The notes beneath the pieces are model-generated. The model saw nothing but the letters and a program-made list of their open reading frames with translations. It searched no databases and was not told where the DNA came from. From assembly GCA_008690995.1 (NCBI GenBank), contig VRMN01000011.1, forward strand, positions 434,001-498,000: a stretch of 64,000 bases of DNA, in the 5' to 3' direction. The DNA is from Porphyridium purpureum (taxonomy: Eukaryota > Rhodophyta > Bangiophyceae > Porphyridiales > Porphyridiaceae). Shown piece by piece: positions 19,528 to 29,763 of this stretch. How positions within the stretch are numbered: the stretch's first letter is position 1; each line of letters starts with the position of its first letter. The translations under genes and the position numbers were made by a program.

Positions 19528-20589
19528 TCATTCTCCAACGGCTCGCTTCGCAGGCTTCTTCCCTCGCGTCTTCTCTGCTGCACCGTTGGTGGGGCCTCTT
19601 ACCGCCGCGTCTCCGCCGCGCGGCGGCGCCTCCCTGTCAAGCCCGTGCCCGCCTGTTGGGAGTGCGGCGTTTCCACTGGTATTCGGCACTTGGCCTGCGC
19701 CACCTGGGACACCTGTAGGCGCCGGCTCCACGGAAGCACCCACCGCGCCTACAGAGATTTGCTGTGGATTGATTGCTCCGTTCAATGCGGAGAGGCGCGA
19801 GCGCAAATTCATATTTTCACAGTACAAGCGCATATTCTCTTCGCGCAGTTTGGTGTTCTCGGTCGATGCTTCTTCGCACTTGGCCATCACGCGATTCGAG
19901 TGCTCGTTGAGGCTTTCAATTTCTGTCTGCAACGATGCAAGCGTCTCTTGATGTCGCTTCCGGCTGCGTGCGGCCGACAAGCGGTTGCGCAGCTTGCGCT
20001 TGTAGAGCATCAGGTCGTGCTCCTCCTTGGTCATCTTTCTGGACATGGCAGACGTAGTGCCACTCAGATCCCCCAGCTCCTTTGGGTCAACTCTTTTCTC
20101 CAGGAGCTCCAACTCAGCCTTCACTTTGCGCATCTCTTCGTCATCCGAGTCTTCGCCATTACGCGAGGACGCCGCAGTTCCGTGCAGATTCGGATTCGAA
20201 CTGCTACAAGCCAATCCCAAAGAGGTTGCTTCTGACGTGGGCTGCCTGCCTTCGGCCTTGTATTGCGCGCTAAAGTCGTCGGTTGCATGGTTCTGCGAGT
20301 GCGCTCGCGGATGTGGTGCCAGAGTGTAAGTCGACGGTCCAGCCCGGTCAGGATTTGGCGCGTCTGTTGACAGTAACTCACTGACGTCCGCGCTGGTGCC
20401 GGTAGGTTGCAGCCCCGGGACGGGTGGTAATTCTTCCCGGGGGCTCGCGAGCGCTTGATGCATCATTGGGATCTGCTGAAGCGCTGCCGCAGCTGCCTCT
20501 TCATCGTCCATTTCTAGCAGCAGCGCGGCAGTCTCTTCTTTCTCGCGGGCCCTCTTTTTCCAACTTTGATTCGGATTCTGAGCCATCAT
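19528..20589 (-). CDS. bZIP transcription factor
   Basis: 353 residues from the ATG at 20589 (two consecutive ATGs). The basic region at about residues 197-213 is KRKLRNRLSAARSRKR. It carries the invariant N-x7-R (Asn202, Arg210) that contacts DNA. A leucine-zipper coiled coil runs through about residue 270 (LASLQTEIESLNEH onward). Upstream are acidic patches (DSDDEE near 148) and Pro/Ser-rich disordered segments that may be activation regions. The C-terminal tail is Gly/Pro-rich, then basic. Target genes cannot be told from sequence. Confidence 0.93.
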   Translation of the reverse strand: MMAQNPNQSWKKRAREKEETAALLLEMDDEEAAAAALQQIPMMHQALASPREELPPVPGLQPTGTSADVSELLSTDAPNPDRAGPSTYTLAPHPRAHSQNHATDDFSAQYKAEGRQPTSEATSLGLACSSSNPNLHGTAASSRNGEDSDDEEMRKVKAELELLEKRVDPKELGDLSGTTSAMSRKMTKEEHDLMLYKRKLRNRLSAARSRKRHQETLASLQTEIESLNEHSNRVMAKCEEASTENTKLREENMRLYCENMNLRSRLSALNGAINPQQISVGAVGASVEPAPTGVPGGAGQVPNTSGNAALPTGGHGLDREAPPRGGDAAVRGPTNGAAEKTRGKKPAKRAVGE

Positions 20590-21020
20590 CCCTGCGTCTC
20601 CGCGCAGTCCGACAGTTCAGTATTCCGTACCCGCTGTAATAGAGAGGAACCACCCGGGGGTCTTGGCAATGGAAAATACAGCCGCCCGACAGAGCAGACG
20701 AGGGAGGGAGACTCGACTTCTAGTCCACTTACAGGCCGGGTCCCGCGCCGCCCACAAGACCCGGCGCTGAATACTTTTTATCACCCCGCCAGCACACGTG
20801 TCTCTTCCGAGCCTTGTCCCGGGCGAAATAACTCGGCGCCCAATGCCCTCTGCACGCTCACGCTGCGCACCCCCAAAATCCAGGCTGCCACAGACAGCGC
20901 GTGCCGAAACGCCAAGCCCGCTGCAGCTCCGAGCGCGATGATGCGGAACGTGAGCGCTAAATTTGCGAGGAGGCTAGATTTGTGGTGGATGAACGTGTGA
21001 GAATCATCACGCGGTCGTCA
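20590..21020. other. bZIP upstream region
   Basis: No gene is recognised. This is the leader and proximal promoter side of the bZIP gene; no TATA box is evident. Confidence 0.5.
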
Positions 21021-21884
21021 TCATCCATCCCTCGTTCCTCCTGTCCAACCTGTTTTCCCTTCCCCCTCCGTCACACTCCTTCCCGGGTATTTTCGAATCA
21101 GCCTCCAACTCGATACGTAACGCGCGCCCTCCCTCGTGGAAGCAAAGGCTTGGACACTGTACAAATGTGAGGTACAGTCATGTGGGTACAGTAATGGGTG
21201 TACAGCGCGTGTGCGGCTGACCTGCGGAATCTGGGCAGCGGCAGGATGAGAGACAGGAAGAGAGAGCGAAGGGGTGGCAAACGCATGCGGTGTGGAAAAG
21301 CCGAGGAGAATTCGCCAAGCGCGCGAGAGACGCGGAGCAGCTGTCGCTTTGCAGCGCAGACGCCAGGCGCCTGTGGACATGTAGACTTCAAAGATCCGGC
21401 GTCCGTCGACATGCTGCGGCTGCCGTTCTGGCGGAGCAGCAAGTGAGTTTGTAGTTTTGCCGGGAAACACAGGCCGGAAAGCATAGAAAGGGAGGCCGAG
21501 GCCGCTGATGAGCAGCGACCACAGCGATCGTGGCGGATAGGGGTAAAATGGATTCGTAAGGATAAATGCGAGTCTGTGTGTCCAATGCACGCGTCCGCTC
21601 GGAGAGCGATGAGGGGGTGCGACGTCCGGCCCGAGAGATGACAAGGTTTTGTACTTTTCTACGGAACGCGAAAGGTCGTAGTTTCTGCTTTCACAATCTT
21701 GGAATATGGAGGAGCATGAAGGGACGAACTTCCAGGTTTCGAAGGAGGTGTCAAAGCTGCTTGGAAAGAGCATCGGGAGCATTTGCTGGTACGAGATTTT
21801 TGTCTGCCGCTCTCTCTCGTTTTTCTTCGAGATGAGGGGTTCTGAGAATAAGCGTTCGAATGAAAGTATCGCGTCAAAGGACAT
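21021..21884 (-). CDS. Doubtful 287-codon ORF
   Basis: An ATG-started open frame without any recognised domain. The strand is pyrimidine-rich, which suppresses stop codons, so length alone is weak evidence. It contains a hydrophobic stretch (RSLWSLLISGLGLPFYAF) at about residues 118-135 and basic, Pro-rich flanks. The reading frame runs across the cluster of GTACAG elements at 21155-21207, which elsewhere are intergenic; this argues against coding. Kept only as a candidate. Confidence 0.2.
   Translation of the reverse strand: MSFDAILSFERLFSEPLISKKNERERQTKISYQQMLPMLFPSSFDTSFETWKFVPSCSSIFQDCESRNYDLSRSVEKYKTLSSLGPDVAPPHRSPSGRVHWTHRLAFILTNPFYPYPPRSLWSLLISGLGLPFYAFRPVFPGKTTNSLAAPPERQPQHVDGRRIFEVYMSTGAWRLRCKATAAPRLSRAWRILLGFSTPHAFATPSLSLPVSHPAAAQIPQVSRTRAVHPLLYPHDCTSHLYSVQAFASTREGARYVSSWRLIRKYPGRSVTEGEGKTGWTGGTRDG
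21155..21207. promoter_or_regulatory. Four GTACAG/CTGTAC elements in about 50 bp
   Basis: CACTGTAC at 21155-21162, GTACAGTC at 21172-21179, GTACAGTA at 21186-21193 and GTACAGCG at 21200-21207. It is the densest array of this motif in the window. The nearest confident start is the bZIP ATG, 565 bp away. Confidence 0.5.
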
Positions 21885-23039
21885 CGCAATCTGTTTCTGC
21901 AGCCTTCGTGGCCATTGCTGATGGCATTGTTAGAAATAGACGCTAGCTTGCTCTTCGGCTAGCCGGAAAGAGTTTGAAAACGGCTTCTCGGACAAAACGT
22001 CAAGGGAAGGAGTTGGGAGAGAAAGAAACGGCTTGGTCGCTGTATTTGTTTCAGCATTTCCCTGTTCTTTCGACAGTCTTGGCGAGGGCGGAAGAAGAAA
22101 GAGAATCACAGGAACCTGGATTCTTGATGGTGGCTACCTTGATTGACTCTATGAAAGGAGAGCCGCGCAGGCGCAAAGGATGAGTTGAGGTCGCGCCCGC
22201 GTAAAAATCCTGACATGGAGCGAGTCTAGATATTACTACAGAAGGGGCGCTCGCCTCGACCGGTCCGAATGCAATGCCTTTGACAGCTTGAACACAGTTC
22301 ATGAGAACGGAAAATGTCGGTTTGAACAGGAAAGTTTCGGTCTCAGCACATGCAAGCGTGTGCAAGGCGGAAAGTGGTCTACGTGCTTGCAGCCGTAAAG
22401 CGGCCTGCGAAACACAACGAGAAGGAAGGTATCGGGAAATCGAGCAGCAGGCTTGCTCTACGCAGTGAGACGGAACTCTGTGGGGCGACGTATTTATGTA
22501 TGATAACCGACCTGTTTTCATGTGAATGAAGCGATGTAAGCTTCGTGGTGCTGCTCTGTGCGAAATGCCAAGGAGCCTCGCGGGAAACCTCGGCACGGCT
22601 ACCTCTTGGCGCAGGGGGGAAGAGGCGGGATAGTTGGTACCTAATCGAGTAAATTGATTGACTGTTCTACTATTAAGAGTGCAGTTGGCGAGCAGATACC
22701 GGACGCATTGGATACCTCTTGTCTGGTCAGACGCGGACCACCCAGCGCGCACCATACGGCGGACACTCGTTTGCCTCGAGGTCGTCGTCGTGCTGCTCCT
22801 GGACTACGGCACAGAACGTACGCGCCTCGGTTCTCGAGCGTGCCGGTACGCCTTCTTGCGGGCTATGCCGCACAAAAGTATGCATATAAGCAAACTTTCG
22901 CCGCGTCGACCGCATCCCTCCGTGAGGTCTAAATTGCATGTGCAAACAAGACACGAGGCAGACAGATACCAGTGCATATCTTGTGGTCCCTTGGCGTCCA
23001 TCTGCTCTTCGTGTCTGTATGCATGCAGGTCTACTGTGC
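21885..23039. other. Intergenic downstream of PLATZ
   Basis: About 1.15 kb with no domain-bearing ORF. A CATATAAGC TATA-like element at about 22882-22890 points to the plus strand, where only a short ORF antisense to the PLATZ 3' end follows. I see no RNA gene. Confidence 0.4.
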
Positions 23040-23867
23040 TTAGGCAGCGTGCCAGTGGCACGACGGAAGGGGAGACTGCATGGGCACCGGTTTGCGGCGC
23101 TTGATCACGCCAGGGCTCCGTATCATTGTGGCCGGCGTTATCTTTCCTCCCTCCATTCGCGCCGCGGCACTCGACCGGCGCCAGCCCAGCCCCAGCTTGC
23201 GCTGAACACTGCTGTTCCCACTTCCAGACACACTGCTTACACGGCTGAGCTTCTTGGGGGTTTCGGCCGACCCGGCTCGCGAACGCACAGGTTTACTGTC
23301 GTCACGAACAATCGATGACGACGAGTGATCTGGGCGCGGGCCGTAAGCGTTTGGTCGTTCCACCAAGCGACACCACACAGAGCAGAAGCGAAAGCCGTCC
23401 TGCAGCATTCTGTGGCATACCACGCAGGCCGTCGCGTACGCGGCGAGCTTGGACTTGAGTTGGGCGCGGCGGTCGAGATACAACACGCGGTTTCCGTTGT
23501 TCATGTAGCTCTGGATGCCCTGGATGTCTACGAACTCTTGCAACTCCTTGACGTGCGCCGTATCGTGGTACATGTACCGATTTATGTGGATGAGCGTCAT
23601 TCGATGCGAACGCTCGTGCACGCAGTGCTGGCAGAGCTTTTCTTGGGTCTCTGCGCAGAACAAATTGAGCTCGTTTCGTCTTTCGTGATGCTTGCTGCAC
23701 TTGTCAAAAAACGAGGTCCGCAATAATGACAAGACCCATCCTGGCAGAGGCGACCCGCCCGCGCCGGTAGTATCTGTTCGCAAGTCAGCCAACGATAGGT
23801 CTGTGCCCGAGGATGATGCAGAGAGGGATGAGATCTCTGGCGAGCCGCTCCGTTTTGACCCGTCCAT
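23040..23867 (-). CDS. PLATZ-family zinc-binding transcription factor
   Basis: 275 residues from the ATG at 23867. PLATZ proteins bind A/T-rich DNA and usually repress transcription. The domain starts at WVLSLLRTSFF (about residue 44). A B-box-like first zinc site follows (Cys57, His60, Cys71, Cys79, Cys82 and later His), then the family motif RSHRMTLIHINRYMYHD. Next are DIQGIQSYMNNGNRVLYLDRR and a second site with Cys148, Cys151, Cys162 and Cys166 (CxxC, then FCSVWC). The tail is Ser/Arg-rich and basic. The family is best known from plants; its presence supports an archaeplastid or related host. Confidence 0.93.
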   Translation of the reverse strand: MDGSKRSGSPEISSLSASSSGTDLSLADLRTDTTGAGGSPLPGWVLSLLRTSFFDKCSKHHERRNELNLFCAETQEKLCQHCVHERSHRMTLIHINRYMYHDTAHVKELQEFVDIQGIQSYMNNGNRVLYLDRRAQLKSKLAAYATACVVCHRMLQDGFRFCSVWCRLVERPNAYGPRPDHSSSSIVRDDSKPVRSRAGSAETPKKLSRVSSVSGSGNSSVQRKLGLGWRRSSAAARMEGGKITPATMIRSPGVIKRRKPVPMQSPLPSCHWHAA

Positions 23868-25028
23868 TTCTCACCTGAACACGAAAGCTGCCTCGAACGT
23901 GCCGCATATGCAAACGGCGCGCGGCGTATCGACCGAATTCCGAATCGGATCCGCTTCCAAGTTGCACCGATCTGCTCGGGCCTCGCGCACTGCAAACTGC
24001 GCAATCTCCACCCTGGCCACGTGCGCCTGCCTCCGGATCGCGGAATTCGACGCCTTGTCAACCCACGTTCCACGTCCTCGCCCACGCTAACGTCCAAGTC
24101 GCCCACTACTTTATCCACCGGCCTGCACGTCTGTCTCTCCACCTACGCTATCTCTACTCGACTTCTAACACAAGCACGCAAACGCCCTACTCCATTGATT
24201 CTCCCGACTGTTCTGCGTCGTCCCGAATCCCGCTCGTGGTCCTCCTTCGCACGCCGCGCAGATCCACGCGCGCAGAACGTCCGTTGTGCGATCTGGCGCA
24301 GCGCGTGCACACACCGACGCAGATCGCCACGCTCTGCTCGTATCTACGGCTCACTCCGTCTACTTCCTTCGCTTCCGTCGCCGTCACTCCCTTCCCACAT
24401 TTACCTTGTCCGCACCAACCATCACCGCACTTGCTTGTCCACACAGAAACACGTCGGACTTTCCTCCCCCCTTTCCGTATCAACGCCGTCCAATTTAGCC
24501 GCATGCGCGCCGTATGTCTACCCCCGTCTGCCCCGCGCCCTTATGTGGCTCCTCCCGGGTTGGAAATGAGCTACGAGTGGTCCAAATCAAATCACGCGCC
24601 GCGAAGTAAATTTATAAAGCAACGTTAAACATGAAAAATTAAAAAACAGGAGGCTGCACGCATACTAAAAAAGGGGCGATAACGCACATGCGGTGGGTAC
24701 ACTGACTTGTCGTGGGTACACCCCGTTGGAGTTTGTGTGTGACTGTGGGAGTTGTGGTTTCATGGACGGTGCCGTATTGGAAGCGCGCCGGGACGGAGGA
24801 AAAGAGGGGGGAAGAGGGGTGGTTGCTTCTGCTGGTCTGGTCGGTCTGGATAATCCGTGGTGCTTAGCAGATGTGCACAGCACCGACTGCTGCGCTATGA
24901 AATTCCTACGACACGCGCGGCATGCTCGCTTGCCGCGTTCTGTCCAGTCGGCAAAAGAAGGCAAGAAAAGAAGGGCAAGCCGCCGCGCGTCTCTCGCTAC
25001 CGCTAGCACGGAATGCATGAATGGGAAA
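23868..25028. other. Intergenic upstream of PLATZ
   Basis: About 1.16 kb without a supported gene. The PLATZ side (to about 24550) is pyrimidine-rich and yields long but meaningless ORFs on the plus strand. Near 24610-24645 the DNA becomes A/T-rich. GTACACTG and GTACACCC lie at 24697-24723. Confidence 0.4.
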
Positions 25029-25126
25029 GTACAGTGACAAGTACAGTAGTGAGTACAGTGATGACTGAGGCTGGCGTTCAGTTTACAGAGGAGCGAGGAA
25101 GTGATTACTGAACAAGCAAACTGTAC
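25029..25126. promoter_or_regulatory. GTACAG element cluster upstream of the CBM48 gene
   Basis: GTACAGTG at 25029-25036, GTACAGTA at 25041-25048, GTACAGTG at 25053-25060 (12-bp period, same orientation) and inverted CTGTAC at 25121-25126. The cluster is 190-290 bp before the ATG at 25319. Confidence 0.55.
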
Positions 25127-25318
25127 CTTTGTGTGATATTTTGGGGGTGTTTTAATGGAGTGTGCACGATGACCTTTTCTTAATTCTTTGGCGGTTTGCG
25201 TGTGTGGGAGGAATCGCGCAGGGTTGGAGTGAATGGGAGGCGAGATGGATGCGCGTGGGTGGTGTGTGTGTGTGGGTGGGTGGGTGGGTGGCGCGAGCAT
25301 GTTGGACGGCATCGGATC

Positions 25319-25987
25319 ATGCCGGATCGGCAGCGAGCTGGGTCTGAGTCGGAGTCCACGTCGGAAGAGGACGGACAGAATGTGAGTGAGGACAGGCTCT
25401 TGGCGGAACGCGTAGCTGCGCGCGCGCTGGAAGCGCTCCGGCCCGCGCTCGAGCAGCACGCCTTTCGCGCGGCGATGGCGCTCCGGGGGAGAGCACCGCA
25501 CGAGCAGGCACGGTTCTCGTCGAACGCGGTTCGTGCAGGTGAGAGCTCGAGTCGTGCAAGCAGTACACGTAATGATGCGCCGCATCAGCATCAGGAAGGC
25601 GCCTCCTCGTCCGCGCGAGACTTTTCTTGGGTCGCGGCGTTGCGCTCGCGGCAGGCAGAGTACAGCGCCGCGCCACTCTTCTTTCACTTGCACGACCCGG
25701 CGGATCCAAGCACGCGACGTGTGCGATTTTCGTGGACCGCGGCCGGCCACGCCGCAAGTGTGGCCTTGGCTGGCGATTTTAGCGGCTGGGAGGAGCTCCC
25801 AATGCTGCGTATTTATTGCGGCACATGTGCTGACCCGTACTGGGAACTCCTGGTGGATCTTTCGCCCGGAGCGTACCATTACTTGTTCCTAATCGACGGC
25901 GTCTGGAAGTCAGATTCAACCCGGCGCGAGGTGGTGCATGCGTCGGGCAAGATCATGAACTTGGTTTTGGTGGATGCCACGTTATAG
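25319..25987 (+). CDS. CBM48 (AMPK glycogen-binding-type) domain protein
   Basis: 222 residues from the ATG at 25319. The first 130 residues are charged, Ala-rich and partly helical (AERVAARALEALRPALEQH). The C-terminal 85 residues form a CBM48 module: VRFSWTAAGHAASVALAGDF, SGWEELPML, then YWELLVDLSPGAYHYLFLIDG and VWKSDS. The aromatic residues expected to stack on glucan (Trp157, Tyr186/Tyr188, Trp196) are present. With no kinase-association or phosphatase domain it resembles scaffold-like starch-binding proteins, or a truncated AMPK-beta lacking the C-terminal domain. A role in storage glucan (floridean starch in red algae) metabolism is inferred. A cluster of GTACAG elements lies upstream. 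Confidence 0.85.
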   Translation: MPDRQRAGSESESTSEEDGQNVSEDRLLAERVAARALEALRPALEQHAFRAAMALRGRAPHEQARFSSNAVRAGESSSRASSTRNDAPHQHQEGASSSARDFSWVAALRSRQAEYSAAPLFFHLHDPADPSTRRVRFSWTAAGHAASVALAGDFSGWEELPMLRIYCGTCADPYWELLVDLSPGAYHYLFLIDGVWKSDSTRREVVHASGKIMNLVLVDATL

Positions 25988-27219
25988 CCCGGGCGCGGGA
26001 GTGGTGCGTTTCGTGTCCACCACTCTCGCCAGCTTGAGAAGCGCTCGTGCAATGCGAATCAACTGTAGTTCCGTAGAAATAACAAAGCCCCGAAAATGTA
26101 ATCATACTGATCAACCCAACGGTTTCTCGACGAGTAGACTCGCCACGGGTATCACAGGTCTGCATTGGCTTCAATGCCGAATTACGGGCTGCTAGACTGT
26201 CTCGACGAAATCCCACGTATGTGCTCAGACCATCAAAGCACAGATGCTTCCATCCTCGCTCAGCCCTACCTTTATGTATTTCCCGAGTCTTCATCTTCTT
26301 CTGGAATACCCGTGGGCAAACGCAAGTCTTCGCACTTTCGGATGCGAGCGGCGAAACGCGTTTGGAGTCATTGAATGTATGCGCTGGGGCGACAGAGTGC
26401 CCCCATCGACCTGAGCACGTAGCCTCGTGACCACTTTGGCATCCAGTGTGCAGTCCTGATCCGGAGAAGGCACTTTCGAGGAAGCGGAACAGGTCGAGCG
26501 GGGCTGCAACTGGCCTACTTTCAAACCACTCGCCAACCGTGGGATTGGGACAGGCTTCTGACTACATACGGAGCTCAAGCTCCTTCCGAAGTAAAATAAG
26601 TGGCGTCCAGCAGGATCAAGTTGCGAGCCACGTATGTGTGTTTTGGAAAGGTCTTGCATACTGACATGGTCTTGGTACGTTCTATCACCCGTGCCTTGTC
26701 TCAAAATGTGAACCGGGCCTTGACTTTTCTACACTTGCCATGAGCATCTCCATTCCGTACGCTTGTTGTACTAAGTGCAGCACGCAGCGTTGCCCCAATG
26801 TCCCCGTGAAGGAGGTATGCATAACTCGATCCTTATGGTCGAACCCATCTCCTGACACAATGTCAACAGAACAAGTGGCCCGAACCTTAACCACTTATCA
26901 AATGCCGATGCTACGCAAAGATGTTTTCCAGTCAACGCACAGCTCGTGACTGCAGAAAGCGCAATATCCTCGCGACACATTGTCTTTGCTCGATCCTGTC
27001 AGCTTATGGATGCACTATTTTCCCCACCTCGAGTACACGCAAACGGTCTGTTTCATACAACGCTGTTCTACCTGGTGTCGCCGCCAGTACGCACCACGTA
27101 AGTTTTGCGCATTTTCCCTGCATCTCGCAAGCACTTACCGTTGCTTTCGTGCTGAGCTGGACAATGCTTATTGAGCACCCGGTCAAGGGGTTTAGAAAAG
27201 CAAGCCACAGTCTACACGT
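25988..27219. other. Intergenic, no gene recognised
   Basis: 1.23 kb between the CBM48 stop and the helicase stop (convergent). Only short ORFs without domains occur. No repeats or RNA genes are seen. Confidence 0.45.
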
Positions 27220-29301
27220 TCACCCCTCGTTCGCATGAGAGATATTCGTGATGGTGTGCATGTCGAGACAATCCGCCTCGGCTTGACTTGCGTCAATGAT
27301 TCGGCTCGCGTCTGTATTCACAACCAGCGTGGCGTGCTGAATGCGGTCGACGACATGCGTCACGGTCTGCAACTTGTGAGCGACGCGAGGCCACATGTCG
27401 TCGTCAAAGCTGCCTGGTGCAAGGAAGATTTCGACACTGACGGGTTCGCGCCGCCCGATACGACACGCGCGGTCCTCTGCTTGCAGAAGGATCGCAGGAT
27501 TCCACGACAGTTCGGCAAAGAGCACATGATCCGCGCGAGTTAAGGAAAAGCCGACCCCTGCGGCGCCCATGCTGAGCACCGCCACACGGGTTTCGTTTTG
27601 AGTTTGAAACTCATCCACGAGCCGTTGCCGACCTGCCATGCTTGTCTGGCCATTAATGAAAATGCCGTGAATGCCGGGGAGTCCTTTGATGTACGACCAA
27701 ATGCCACTCATGACCTTGGCATGGTGCGCAAACACAATGAGTTTCCGACCTGTTCCGTCGAACAAAAGTTGCGCACATCGGTGGTTCACGCTCGACAATT
27801 TGGCCATCCCCGTTTTGAAATACATATATCGTTGGACTTGCAGCATTTGCTCAAGTAAGCGATCGGTGCTCGAACTCTGGTGACGCGAACTCACCCTGTC
27901 TTTCGCCATGTCCACGCCCAAGCGCTGTTTGATGTCGTCCAATTTTTTCCAGCGCTCTTGCAAATCGTCTTTATCGCACATGGTCATCTGGACCTGCACG
28001 GTGCCACGAGTCTTTGGTGGAATTGAAAGATTCACGCTGTCTTTGCGTCGTCTCATCATAAAGACGCGCAGCACATCGCCCAGCTCGCGTTCAAGATCAG
28101 AGACGTGTCTCTCTGAAGGCCGACCAGGCATGTACCGTTCTAGAAATGAGGCGCGGGAGGGGAAGAGATCTGGGCGCACCAGGTGAGCTTGAAAGAACAG
28201 CTCCTCAGAGCGTGACAGTGCCGGTGTCCCACTCAGCATCACTTGACGCCTCGTGGCCTTGATGATTGGGCCAAGGAACGCCACGCGCACGGTGTCCATG
28301 TTTTTGAGCATGTGCGACTCGTCAACAATAACTGTTCCGAAATGCGATGCCTGGAGGAACTCCTGAAGGGACACGGCGCTCTCGTAGCCCACAACCACAA
28401 GTCTTGGCGAAGGGCCTTCGTCCTCACCCGCCGCGTATGTGCCCCAAAGGTCTGAATATACACGCTTCTTACCGGCGACAAGCTTCGTGCTTTCTCTTTT
28501 CCTGCGCCGGCTTGCACACGCAAGCATAAAGCAGCATTCGGACTCGGAAATGACGCCATGCGCTACGTACCACTTTATCACTTCTCGCTTCCAATTTTCC
28601 CTGAGTGACGCCGGACAAATGATGAGCAGGGGCCAGTCTCCCTCTTTGTAGCAGCACGCAATGGCCAGTGCGCTAGCTGTCTTCCCCAGGCCCATGTCGT
28701 CCGCGAGCATCATGCGGCCGTGGCATGCGACGCCAAACTCAACCGCAGTCTGCTGAAACGGAAAGAGCGCTTCCCACATCGTTGCAGGGATGAGGCCACT
28801 AGGGTGGCGCATACCCGTTTGTGGATGTTTTGCAGACGGCTCGGTGGCTTGCTCTAAAGCCGCATTCTTCGAGGACGTGAGAGGTTCATCCGGCACTTTC
28901 CGCGTGCAAAGTGCTCGCAGCATCAAGTCCGGCGCATGGTACACGTACGCGTTTGCGAAATGGGTTTGCACGAGCTGCCGCACGTGCAGCGCGTATTCGA
29001 TCGGAATTCCATCAACCCTCCACACCGCATCCAGCTCACGAACAATCACCTCCACATCACGACCCACGACCTCGTGCACCGCATCCACAAAGCCCACTAC
29101 CTTCAACCGCTGTTCTCTCGTCACCTCCTCAAGTACCCATCGCACCTTGACGGGAGCCTCCACGTACTCAAACGCCAGAACACCTCTACTTTCTGCACAC
29201 TGTGCACGTCCGGCATGATGTGCCTCGAGCTGATGCGCGTCTTGTTCGACCAGCCTCCATTCATCGTCATCAAGCCATTCGTCATATTCGTCGATGTCCA
29301 T
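27220..29301 (-). CDS. SMARCAL1/ZRANB3-like SNF2 helicase
   Basis: 693 residues from the ATG at 29301. SMARCAL1-type enzymes are ATP-driven annealing helicases that rewind and remodel stalled replication forks. An N-terminal acidic, HARP-like region (about residues 50-130) precedes the SNF2 core. The core has LFPFQQTAVEFG (Q-motif region), Walker A DDMGLGKT at 201-208, ICPASLRENW, the DESH box at 327-330 and LSGTPALSR (358 onward). The C-lobe has KLIVFAHH, AAGVGFSLTRADHVLFAELSWNP and QAEDRACRIGR. No RPA-binding peptide or zinc finger was found. Divergent from the transporter gene at 29764, with 462 bp between ATGs. Confidence 0.9.
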   Translation of the reverse strand: MDIDEYDEWLDDDEWRLVEQDAHQLEAHHAGRAQCAESRGVLAFEYVEAPVKVRWVLEEVTREQRLKVVGFVDAVHEVVGRDVEVIVRELDAVWRVDGIPIEYALHVRQLVQTHFANAYVYHAPDLMLRALCTRKVPDEPLTSSKNAALEQATEPSAKHPQTGMRHPSGLIPATMWEALFPFQQTAVEFGVACHGRMMLADDMGLGKTASALAIACCYKEGDWPLLIICPASLRENWKREVIKWYVAHGVISESECCFMLACASRRRKRESTKLVAGKKRVYSDLWGTYAAGEDEGPSPRLVVVGYESAVSLQEFLQASHFGTVIVDESHMLKNMDTVRVAFLGPIIKATRRQVMLSGTPALSRSEELFFQAHLVRPDLFPSRASFLERYMPGRPSERHVSDLERELGDVLRVFMMRRRKDSVNLSIPPKTRGTVQVQMTMCDKDDLQERWKKLDDIKQRLGVDMAKDRVSSRHQSSSTDRLLEQMLQVQRYMYFKTGMAKLSSVNHRCAQLLFDGTGRKLIVFAHHAKVMSGIWSYIKGLPGIHGIFINGQTSMAGRQRLVDEFQTQNETRVAVLSMGAAGVGFSLTRADHVLFAELSWNPAILLQAEDRACRIGRREPVSVEIFLAPGSFDDDMWPRVAHKLQTVTHVVDRIQHATLVVNTDASRIIDASQAEADCLDMHTITNISHANEG

Positions 29302-29763
29302 ACCCGTCCGGTGACTCTCCTCTCTCTTCCGCTGACCGAGCTCGACTTCAAACCTTTATCAGCCTCTGCTGCACGTTCTCAATGAAACGCGCTGCGTTAC
29401 TAGAACACTGACAGTACGGTCAAAACTAAAATTAGAACGAACGCGAGACGAAGAGAAGAAGACAAGGAGAGCGAAGGACGGAGAGACAACGACAACGAGA
29501 GAGGCGACGACGACGACGCTGAAAGAGAGGCATGAGTCGCTGGCTCTTGCGTCGAGTAGTTGCAGTGCTTTTTGCCTGAATAGAGGCACGCACGCGCGTG
29601 TATTCACGCAGGCCCACGCAGACGAGGAGCGAGCAAACGCGCACGGATTGGTTTGCGTGGATTTCCTCCGTGACGTTCGTGCGGAGAGTTTTGTAGAGTC
29701 GGTGGGGCGTGTTAGTGGCTGTGATCTTGATCGGCTTGGAGACTGGTGTGGCGCTGGAAAATC
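29302..29763. promoter_or_regulatory. Divergent promoter region (SMARCAL1-like / PAPS-type transporter)
   Basis: 462 bp between divergent ATGs. A purine-rich, GACGA-repeated stretch at about 29430-29530 is probably leader. No TATA box or CTGTAC element is found. Confidence 0.45.

Noticed and set aside
22051-22755. 234-codon minus-strand frame downstream of PLATZ
   Set aside because: No domain, an irregular amino-acid mix and no promoter signals; weaker than the doubtful ORF at 21021-21884.
24665-25879. 404-codon minus-strand frame antisense to the CBM48 gene
   Set aside because: No domain; it crosses the GTACAG cluster and the CBM48 coding region.
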